Both the position numbers and the translations under genes were made by a program. The notes below the pieces were generated by a model that worked only from the letters and a program-made list of their open reading frames with translations, did not search any database and was not told the origin of the DNA. Of a stretch of 64,000 nucleotides of DNA, positions 55,919-64,000 are shown one piece after another (within the stretch, counting starts at the first letter, position 1; each line of letters begins with the position of its first letter). Source of the stretch: Aquarana catesbeiana. Taxonomy: Eukaryota > Chordata > Amphibia > Anura > Ranidae. The stretch is from the NCBI RefSeq assembly GCF_042186555.1, contig NC_133328.1:352686281-352750280 (forward strand), written 5' to 3'.

Positions 55919-56815
55919 GAGTATCCTTGTGTGATGCACTGTACTAAATACAATAGAATAGAATATTTCTAAACTGTCCTTGGGAGTCCCCTAGTTGCTT
56001 ATTAAAAGTTTTTCCTTGTTTTAGAAAATGTATTAGTGCAGGCATTATGGTATTTGTGATATTATATTAACTATCAATATCCTGTGCCAAAATTGATGAT
56101 TAGGCATACTGCCATTTCAGTGTATCCACTAAGATTAATTAATAGGCAGTGAAAACATTTCAAAGTCTCTGGGACAAATGTTTGTCCTTCTGGTCCTGTT
56201 GCAGGTTCAGAATTGAAGAAGCTTCTGTTCTTTGTAATTTTCCCTTGAGTAGTTTGAGTGGCAGGCTGGAGGATAATCCCATTCACATTTAATGTACAGT
56301 AACAGGATTGTGTGAAATTCACTTTAGAGACTGTCATCCAGAGCTGGGAACAGAGATAAAGAGAGCTGGGTATCAAACTCCTGGAAAGAGCATCAAGATT
56401 CACATTTTGTATCCTTGTGACAGCATCAGATGTTAGAAATCTGTTAATCATGTCTTTTTCTATATCCTGCACTATACAGCCCATAAAACTGCAAAAATAT
56501 TGTTCTACAATTTCAACCTTTCTAGATGTAAAACATTGCTTCCTCTGTTCTAATGCAAACTGTAACTATGTCATGGTTACAAGTAAATTAAAATAAGCTA
56601 TTTTTCTAAAATGAATTGATTATACAAAGTATTCTCATGTGAAGATTCCCCAGTAATTTACTGCTACATGGATACTTTTAAAGGTGACATTGATGATATA
56701 TGCATACAAATATACTTTTGTACACATTTATACAATTATAAGGGCTCTACTTGTGAACATCATTACTTTTAAGAAACAACAAAGTAGGTTTCACTAACCT
56801 AAGTGAAGGAACTTT
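55919..56815 (-). other. Unclassified; holds an unrecognised 136-codon frame with a splice-acceptor-like start
   Basis: On the minus strand a frame from ATG 56484 (MGCIVQDIEKDMINRFL) to 56074 has no recognised domain. It contains VTRIQNVNLDALSRSLIPSS and FVPETLKCFHCLLI. Just upstream the minus strand reads ATATTTTTGCAG at about 56502-56491, a fair 3' splice site, and GTATGCC at about 56108 could be a donor. The stretch carries no repeat ends that I can see. It could be a host exon or chance. Confidence 0.2.
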
Positions 56816-56833
56816 AAGAACTTTTTTAAACAT
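56816..56833 (+). repeat. Left target-site duplication of the LINE at 56834
   Basis: AAGAACTTTTTTAAACAT, matched by AAGAACTTTTTTGAACAT at 63594-63611 (17 of 18). Confidence 0.85.
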
Positions 56834-57890
56834 GGGGAGGGAGGAGCCAGATGTGGGTGAGATCGGACTGCTTGGGCTGAGAGTGGGGAGCTCGGCGTCC
56901 CTCCAGCCGTGATGCAGACCAAGAGCTCATGGACCACACGCTAGCCTCCCTCCCCCTTATTCCGGTGTGCCGCACGGTGTGCGCGGCTCTCGCCCCCCCC
57001 TCCAGCCCGCTCTTTGGCTCCGGGAACTAGCGGTAAGGGGGAAGGCGGTGGGAGCGGCGTCCCCGAGCAGCAGTAGCCGAGGACAGCCATAGCCCGGAGC
57101 ATGGTCGGGTTCGTCGTGCTGTCCCCATCTCGTGTTGAAGCATGCAGATTGCTGGTGGTGAGTTCCACAAGAAGGTGAGCACCTGTGGAAGGGGTGTCGT
57201 AGCCCGTTTAGCTGGAGCGGAAGATTGCAAGTGACAGCGGTGTGAAAGAGATCCCAGGTACAGGTGGAAGCACCCAGGAGTTGAAAAAAAAAAAAAAGGA
57301 ACAGCGTAATAGGAAGCTTGGTGGGTAAGACCTTGTCTAAAATTCTAACAAGGAGGGTAAGTAACCCATTACTCAAGACTTAAAGCTATATGGATATTTT
57401 TACCTCAAGGGACTGATGCTTCTAGCTGCAATACTTATTGACTGACCTAAAGTATTTTCGTACCATTGATGTAACAATTCTTATAAAGTGCATTTAAGCT
57501 ACATATAATAAGACGCACCCGGCATAAGGGGAGACATGAAGGTGGGGGGGCGGTAAGAAAGAAGCCACAAGGGTACTAGCAGCCCCTGCATTTCTGGAGC
57601 ACCTGGGGGGGGTAGGGGTTCGCTCCCCCTGGTCCGGGGCTGTACTCAAACAAAGCGGAACCAGTTTTACATTACATATTCAAGGCCGGGGGTCCAGGTG
57701 GGAGTGTAATTGCTGCTAAGACAGGGAAAGGGCCCCCAAGAGGACTCTGAATGAATTTGAGCAATTAAGGAGATAGCGGAAGCAACAATCGGTGCCATGT
57801 CACCTGTTAATACCATTTAGGTAATCTCTCTCCTGACGGTCTGCCTACCTCACCGGTTTGCCCCCCCCAGGGGCTGAAAGGAATAGGGAA
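56834..57890 (+). promoter_or_regulatory. LINE 5' UTR (likely internal promoter)
   Basis: A GC-rich leader in a full-length element that starts right after the target duplication. LINE leaders usually carry an internal promoter; no specific motif is identified here. A 14-A tract lies at about 57284-57298. Confidence 0.45.
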
Positions 57891-58978
57891 ATGAGAGGCA
57901 AGTCAACAAGAGGGGCCACAGTAAACCCACCCAGGACCAGCTCAAGCCCAGGCACCATTAGGAGATACATGGTGAACGAGGGTAGCAAAGAGAGCCCGGG
58001 TAAATCAATAGGGGCAACAGTGGCAACAGGTGCAAAAAATAAAACCCCAGAACGCCCAGGTAAAACGGGGACAAGAAGACAAATGGCCAAAGCGTATACA
58101 AGACCCCCAGGGAGCGATACAGGAGCAGAAATGCCAGTGGAGACCCAGCAGGATAGAATACTCCCCACCAAGGAGGAAATAGCTGAAATTCACTAGGTTG
58201 GAGGTCTCAATTAAGGAGGAGATTAGCATTGTGCATGAAAACATGAGTCACATTTTGAAAAGAGTGGAGGAGGCGGAATCCATAGCTGATAAGCAAGGAG
58301 CCGAAATCCAAAAACTGAAACATCAGATGGAAGTTATGCAGATCGAACAAAGAAATATTAAATACAGACTGGAAGACCAAGAGAATCGAAGCAGAAGAAA
58401 GAACCTCCGGAACAGAGGCCTTCCGGAACCGCAAGAAGAAACAGAGAACCTACAGGTTAAAATGGAAGCAATCTTTAAAGATCTGGTGAATCCAATAGAA
58501 GCCGGCAGAAGCCGACAGAAATCTTAAGCTGGATAGGGTGCACAGAATAAGAAAACCACCAGAAATTAGGGGGGATGCACCACGCGATGTCATTGTGCGA
58601 TTTCATAATTACTCGGATAAAGACCAGATAACTTCCAAACTAAAGAAAAACCGTCAGGCAAAGTATGGAGAAACAAATCTGCATATCTTCCAGGACCTCG
58701 CAGCAGAGACCCTCAACAGGAGAAGAATCCAGAAACCACTTCTGGCAACCTTGAAATCGCATGGAGCTCAATACTCCTGGGGCTTCTCAGCCTGCCTAAT
58801 TGGACGCAAAGAAGGCCGAATGGCCGTGTTAAGATTCCCGGAAGAAACTCAAAAATTCTGTGAACGCCTAGAAATACCTTTAATAGAAATCCTGGGCTGG
58901 TGGGAGAAAAACACAAACCAGGAATCAATAGGGGAAATACCCACCTGGAAACCTGTAGTAAATACAAATAGAACATAA
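57891..58978 (+). pseudogene. LINE ORF1 protein, two frameshifts
   Basis: ATG 57891 opens a basic, Pro/Ser/Thr-rich N-terminus (MRGKSTRGAT...), running to TAG 58194. After a frameshift near 58190 a coiled-coil segment follows (EVSIKEEISIVHENMSHILK, then IADKQGAEIQKLKHQMEVMQ), leading to the RRM-type entry LEDQENRSRRKNLRNRGLPE. A second shift occurs at 58499-58518, where 10 bases are tandemly duplicated (AAGCCGGCAG then AAGCCGACAG). The last frame, to 58978, gives the C-terminal domain: DAPRDVIVRFHNYSDKDQI, LHIFQDLAAETLNRRR and AVLRFPEETQKF. The layout (basic head, coiled coil, RRM, CTD) is that of L1 ORF1p, which binds LINE RNA as trimers. Confidence 0.85.
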
Positions 58979-59460
58979 GGGCAAAAAATAGCTCAGTGGA
59001 CTCAGTGGAGCTTCATTATAGATATATATGTAATCCGCTTGGTGGCCATGGGGTCGGGGGGGGTGGAGGGAGAGGGACCGGGAGGGGGGAGATGGGAGGT
59101 GTGCGGGAGGGAGGACCGGGGCTGACAGCCACCCCATAACCAACGGGAAACCTGCGGTCTCGAATGAATCCCACCACAAGCTCAACCTCTTGGGGACAAC
59201 CGGGGGGGCCGGGTGGAGGAGGGGGGCCACGGTTATTCTTTGGGTCGAGTCAAGACCCGTCATACCCCCAAAAGATTGGGGAAGGGAGAGGAGGGAGGGG
59301 GGGGAGATGGGGGGTTGGGGGAGTCTAGGGGGTGGGGGGAGGATGGGAGGTTGGGGCGGTTGTGGGAAAGTGAGGGGGAGGGGGGTAAGAGAGGGCCCAA
59401 CAAAGCTAATAGTACCAGGAGCCTGTCTTTCAGAAGGTAGAAAACAAATAAGAGTGAGTT
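58979..59460 (+). other. G-rich spacer between ORF1 and ORF2
   Basis: From 59050 to 59400 the sense strand is dominated by runs of 3-8 G separated by 1-5 bases, for example GGGGTCGGGGGGGGTGGAGG at about 59050. That composition can form G-quadruplexes in DNA or RNA. ORF2 starts at 59461 right after it, so it may affect how ORF2 is translated; this is inference. Confidence 0.6.
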
Positions 59461-62400
59461 ATGACACCTAACCTAAAAATTATTTCTTATAATGTAAGGG
59501 GTCTGAATGCCTGTGTAAAACGGGCAAATATTTTAGGGGAATTGAAGTTCCTGAAGGCTGAGGTGGCAATGCTTCAAGAGACACACTTTAGTGCCAACAG
59601 GAACCAAAAAATCTACTCCAGAGACTTCCCAGTCTGGTACTACAGCGACTCACCAATTAGGGGTGCAAGAGGAGTGGCCATAGGGTTTGCCAGGGGAACT
59701 AGATTTGAACTGGAGGAGAGACTATCCAATCCGGAGGGGAGGTTTCTCTTCCTGAAAGGTAAAATTAACGGCTGGAAGTGCTCCCTGGCAAACATCTATG
59801 GGCCAAACAAAAATACTTACAGAAGAGTAATGAGTATACTGACCAAATTTGGGGAATTTAAGATGGGGAGGGCTATAGTTGGAGGGGATTTCAATTTGTG
59901 CCTGGATCCTGAGAGGGATTGTTCATCGTATGCCAGGGGGAGAGGGGGAGTGTGGGTCGGGAAATTAAGAAAAAACCTGCACCAGCTCCAGCTGGTAGAT
60001 GTTTGGAGGATACAACAAGGGGGTACAAGGGACTACACTTACTACTCCCCCGTGCATGCGACATATTCAAGACTTGATTTTTTTTTTGGTAGAACATAGG
60101 TTGCTGGAAGAGATTACAAGGGCAGCCATTGGCAATATGACATTCGCGGACCATGCACCCGTGAGCCTACACATAAAGATAGGGGAAATTGATATACAGG
60201 GCACGGGGTGGAGACTGAATGAAGATCTGTTAGCAGATAAAGATATCCTAAGGAGAATTAGGGAAGAGCTGGAGTGGTTCTTTAAAATCAATACTCCCGG
60301 GGAGGTAAATGAGGCTACAATCTGGGAAGCCCATAAAGCATACATAAGGGGTATTTTCATGATGGTAGGGGGGGGGGGGGGAAATAAGAGATTGAAAAAT
60401 CAAATGCTAGTCCTGACCAAGGAGATTCAAGAATTAGAGCAACAACATAAAGCATCAGGTGGAAGGGAGGTATGGATAAACCTACTTAAAAGAAGGGAAG
60501 AGCTGAGGACCTCTTTGGAACAGGAAACACGCAAAACCTATTTGGTTAAAAAAGAGAGATACATGAATAGCAACAAACCTGGCAGGCTTTTAGCAAGGGC
60601 CCTAAAAAAAAAGAAAACGAGCAACTATATCGAAAAAAGTAGGACCAAGTCGGGGGAAATTAAGCACAAAATGCGGGATATAGCGAAAGCTTTTCAAGCG
60701 TTCTATGGGGCACTGTATGCAATTAATGCAGATAACTCTCAGGAGCGGGATAAATATAAGCACGAGGCTAGTAAAACGTTTTTAAAGGAGGCAAACTTAA
60801 CAAAAATCACGGAAGAAGACAGTGACATGTTAGATGCCCCCGTGACCTTACAGGAACTAAGGAGGGCCATCCAGGATATCCCAAACAGGAAAAGCCCAGG
60901 GCCTGATGGGCTGACTGCCCTCTACTATAAAAAGCTACAGGAACCACTGCTCCCTATATTGTGCTCCTATATTAATGGGATTGGGGAAAGCTGGGAGTTG
61001 AGAAAGGAAGCACTCGAAGCGAGCATCGTTGTCATAAGGAAGGAGGGAAAGGATAGCACTTTGTGCTCCAGCTATAGACACGAAGATTTTCGCAAAGATT
61101 CTTGCAGACAGATTGAAAAAGGTTATAAAAGAGGTGATCCACTCTGATCAAGTGGGATTTGTACCTGGGAGGGAAGGGAGAGAATTAACAGCATTAAAAC
61201 ATTAATGGGGGCCCAGATAATGAAGGACAGGGGAGCCCCAGGACTACTCCTGTCAATGGATGCTGAAAAAGCATTTGACAGGGTAGACTGGGGCTTCATG
61301 TGGAACACCTTAGAAGAGTTTGGTATAGGTAACAAAATGATTAGAAGGATTAAGACCCTGTATACCCACCCCACCGCCAGAGTTAAAATTAACGGTACCC
61401 TGTCCGGTCCCAATGCGCTACACAATGGCACCAGGCAGGGTTGCTGACATTGGAGCCGTTGTTGGCTAGCATAAGACTCAGTCCTGATATCAGCGGGGTT
61501 AAAATGGGGGAAGAAGAATTTAAAATAGCAGCCTTCGCTGATGACGTCTTGTTGTACGTCACCCGTCCGAGGATCACCCTTCCCAATCTACTTGAGACTG
61601 TTAGAAACTATGGTCAAATATCAAATTTTCGAGTAAATGCGACCAAGTTGGAAGTAATGGAAGTAGTAGAAGATAAAGATGGGGATAAGGCCTATCAAAA
61701 GAGTTTACCATTTAAATGGGGGATAAAAGAATTGAACTATTTAGGAGTCAAAATATCATCTACAAAAGAGACACTGTTCCAAGCCAACTACATGACCCTC
61801 CTTAACGAGACTGGGGCTGAGTTGAACAGATTTCCGCGGAACCGACTTTCTTGGAGAGGTAGAATAAACCTACTTAAAATGTCAGTTCTCCCCAAAATCA
61901 CATATAAAATCCAAATGCTCCCAATTGCAATTCCACAGAGTTTTCTGAACAAAATTCACAAACTGTTTCTAAAGTTCATATGGAGGGGGAAGAAACCATG
62001 AATAAAGTATGCACAATTAGTCAATGTAAAGAAGAGGGGGGGTTGGGGGGCACCAGATATTAAAAAATATTACACAGCAATAGTATTATCACGTATCCCG
62101 GATTGGGTTAACAATAATAGAGATAAGCAATGGGTGGAAATAGAGAACACAAGGAGTGGGGTAGATCTGGGAAAAAATGTATGGATACCACCACAATTCA
62201 GAAAACTGTGCACAAAAACATTTGATATCACTAAACACGTTTTGAACACATGGGACAAAATATACACTAGGGAGAAGTGGGGATATAATTCACCACTAGT
62301 TCCGCTCAAGGACACAGACTACTTTCCGCCGGGGAGGGAGGAATTGGCTGGGAGATGGATCTTATGTGAAGAGGCCCAGCTCAAAGATATTACCAGTCAG

Positions 62401-63507
62401 GGAACGCTGTGTACCTACCAGGAACTCAAAGCTAAAGACAATTGGTTTGTCATGGATAACTGGAAGTATAGGCAGTTGAAACATTTTGTAGAATCCCTCC
62501 TGCAGCCAGTAAGGTCAATGGAAGATCTTTACCCCCTTGAAAAAGTATGTATGAAGAAAAATAGGAGGGGAGGAATGTCCAGGATCTATAGAACTCTGAT
62601 TAGAATGGGAGAGGTGGAGCGTCCAGGAAATTTGGAGGAGGAATTAGGAAACAAGATCAGCGATAATGAAGTGGGGAGGGTCCTGAGCAGAGTGAACGTT
62701 ACATCAGCAAACTATAGGATTGCTGAAATTAATTTTAGAATCCTGGCTAGAATGTATGTCACTCCGGATATAGCGCATAAAATTCAGGAAGAAACTTCGC
62801 AGTATTGTTGGAGGGGGTGCAGGGAAATAGGGACAATGGCGCACATTTGGTGGATGTGCCCGGTAAGGAAAAAATTCTGGGAGCAGATAAGGGGGATCAT
62901 ACATATGATTACCAACAAGAGGGTCCCAGACGATCCCTGGGTATGCCTGCACCATGGAAGCGATTTGCCTTCCAAGAGGTATCGGAAAATACTGTTACCG
63001 CACCTTCTCAATGCAGCTAAAAGTCTCATTCCCAAACACTGGCTGGATAGTAGGAGACCTTCAATGCGGGAGTGGTTCGACAAAATAGAGGAAATTCACT
63101 GCCTGGAATATCTAAGATATAGTGAAGGGCTGGAGATGGAGGAGTTTGACGAGACATGGAGAGACTGGGTTAGGTACAAGGCCTCTAACCAGGCGGCTGA
63201 GGTGTGGGATGACAAGTCCGGACAACTCACCTTAAATAAAATACAAACTCAAAACCGATTCACACACTTTAACAGGCATCAAGAACAGTTGGAAGATGGA
63301 GAGAGGCTAGTTTGGGACTCCCATGGGAGGAGCGGGGGGGGGGGTGAGTGGGTAAGGGGATTATTGGGTGAGGTAGGGGGGATGGGGGGGGGACATAGCG
63401 TTATGGTATTGAGATACCAGAAACAGAAGAGGATACCATATTTATATTTTATTTGTATGGAATTTAAAGATTATGTGCAAAAAAGAAATGGCCACAATGA
63501 TGTGTAA
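59461..63507 (+). pseudogene. LINE ORF2, near full length, with a few frameshifts, small deletions and a stop
   Basis: ATG 59461 (MTPNLKIISYNVRGLN) opens the endonuclease: AMLQETHF, SLANIYGPNK, VGGDFNLCLDPERD and YSRLDFF. A T9-to-T10 slip at 60069-60078 shifts the frame, continuing with MTFADHAPVSL (Ala for the usual Ser before Asp-His). RT: SPGPDGLTALYYKK; SSYR then a ~8-codon gap where PISLLNVD would be (about 61077); DQVGFVPGRE; LLSMDAEKAFDRVDW; NGTRQGC then a ~9-codon gap where PLSPLLF would be (61444); IAAFADDVLLYVT (about 61527-61565). LGVKISS and RGRINLLKMSVLPKITY follow. A TGA at 61999-62001 (probably from CGA, Arg) precedes the C-terminal frame with CWRGC-x7-H-x4-C at about 62805-62860. 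About 1,350 codons. It is the best-preserved ORF2 here but cannot be functional. Confidence 0.9.
63330..63400 (+). repeat. G-rich stretch near the end of ORF2
   Basis: G13 at about 63332-63344 and further G6-G9 runs lie within the last 60 codons of ORF2, encoding a Gly-rich, non-conserved tail. Confidence 0.5.
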
Positions 63508-63593
63508 GTATCAAGGGATAAGTTTGACTTGAAAGTTGAAACAAGATCCTCCTATGAATAGTACTTGGCTGATGTGGCAAAAAAAAAAAAAAA

Positions 63594-63611
63594 AAGAACT
63601 TTTTTGAACAT
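63594..63611 (+). repeat. Right target-site duplication of the LINE
   Basis: AAGAACTTTTTTGAACAT, directly after the poly(A). It pairs with 56816-56833. Confidence 0.85.
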
Positions 63612-63674
63612 CAAATACAAAAAAATGTGCATGCAATTATTAGTCCACATCCCATGTTGATTAATACTTGACCA

Positions 63675-63698
63675 TTAACCACTTTAGTACTAGACAGT
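63675..63698 (+). mobile_element. Left end of a TTAA-type element, cut by the LTR
   Basis: TTAACCACTTTAGTACTAGACAG begins like the ends of the copies at 4233 and 26500 and then meets the LTR at 63699. The rest, if present, lies beyond the window. Confidence 0.45.
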
Positions 63699-64000
63699 TG
63701 TAACGAGCCCCTTGTTCACTCGATTCCACTCTCCCGACACTCCTCTGCAGCTATTGAATCAGATTGCAACGTCTGATGGTTCGGTCATCCAATGTTCCGG
63801 GATTAGAACTACAGCTATGTGCTGTTCTAACCCAGTTGTGATAGCTCAGAACAAACACCAGGCAGGCTGTATGTACGTTCAAACAGGAATCTATCTTTAT
63901 TGACAAAATACAGGCTTTTATACACTCAACGTGGAGGTGCAGACCTCCTGCTCATACTACTCTAACAATACAGCTGTAACCTAATTAACCTAATTAACAT
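63699..64000 (-). mobile_element. LTR, minus orientation, runs off the window
   Basis: On the minus strand the order is TATAAAA (63922-63916), AATAAA (63901-63896) and the terminal GGGGCTCGTTACA (63711-63699), ending in the expected CA. On the plus strand it starts TGTAACGAGCCCC. The other end and any internal genes are outside the window, so solo or full-length status is unknown. Confidence 0.5.

Larger units (their letters stand above)
56834..63593 (+). mobile_element. Full-length L1/Tx1-superfamily LINE with 18-bp TSD
   Basis: Bounded by the duplications at 56816-56833 and 63594-63611, so both ends are defined. It starts GGGGAGGGAGGAGCCAGATG, with a GC-rich 5' UTR (56834-57890), ORF1 (57891-58978), a very G-rich spacer (58979-59460), ORF2 (59461-63507), a short 3' UTR and a poly(A) of about 17 at 63579-63595 (shared with the duplication). 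It is about 6.76 kb long. The sense strand is purine-rich throughout, unlike the LINE at 26.2-37.7 kb. The pure poly(A) and single-mismatch duplication suggest a fairly recent insertion, but ORF1 and ORF2 carry several disruptions. Confidence 0.9.

Noticed and set aside
57845..58244. Minus-strand frames with hydrophobic runs opposite LINE ORF1
   Set aside because: Antisense shadows of the ORF1 coding strand, without independent support.

Overview
This window looks like intergenic DNA from a large amphibian genome, most likely a ranoid frog. I infer that from the repeat families: several frog-type L1/Tx1-superfamily LINE ORF2 copies, Penelope-like elements with GIY-YIG tails, and very common short-TIR families beginning TTAACCACTT, TAGGGATG and GGGGTTGATTTACTAAA. 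I see no prokaryotic gene organisation, no rRNA or tRNA gene and no convincing complete host gene. Nearly everything recognisable is a transposable element, and most copies are broken.

Layout. 1-3400: a divergent gene pair, a broken Myb/SANT-like gene on the minus strand and a spliced MADF-domain gene on the plus strand. It is followed by a terminal region shared with a short repeat found again at 50.7-52.2 kb. 3.5-7.1 kb: a 260-bp MITE and two TTAA-type elements in opposite orientation. 8.1-8.8 kb: an old hAT-like copy. 10.4-12.3 kb: a decayed Penelope-like element (reverse transcriptase plus GIY-YIG). 13.5-18.0 kb: a nearly full-length minus-strand LINE ORF2. 18.5-22.8 kb: a plus-strand LINE lacking most of its endonuclease. 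22.8-25.9 kb: a minus-strand LINE. 26.2-37.7 kb: one plus-strand LINE split by two later insertions, a TTAA element carrying a minisatellite and a 3-kb near-perfect palindrome with hAT-like ends. 39.2-40.9 kb: a complete hAT-like copy with 8-bp flanking repeats. 42.3-47.9 kb: another plus-strand LINE. 48.6-50.3 kb: two hAT-like half copies. 50.7-52.2 kb: a MITE split by a solo LTR. 53.0-55.9 kb: a second GIY-YIG fragment and several MITEs. 56.8-63.6 kb: the best-preserved LINE, with 5' UTR, ORF1, ORF2, poly(A) and an 18-bp target-site duplication. 63.7 kb to the end: an LTR running off the window.

How the parts relate. The LINEs supply autonomous retrotransposition functions (ORF1 RNA-binding protein; ORF2 endonuclease, reverse transcriptase and C-terminal zinc knuckle), but every ORF2 here is disrupted. 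The short-TIR elements carry no transposase and must have been moved in trans. The nesting gives a relative chronology: the LINE at 26.2-37.7 kb predates its two DNA-transposon inserts, and the MITE at 50.7 kb predates its solo LTR. The most interesting objects are the palindromic hAT-like foldback element (28.4-31.4 kb), the Myb/MADF gene pair with an inverted copy of its own exon, and a TTAA target site that can be read directly from an interrupted reading frame.
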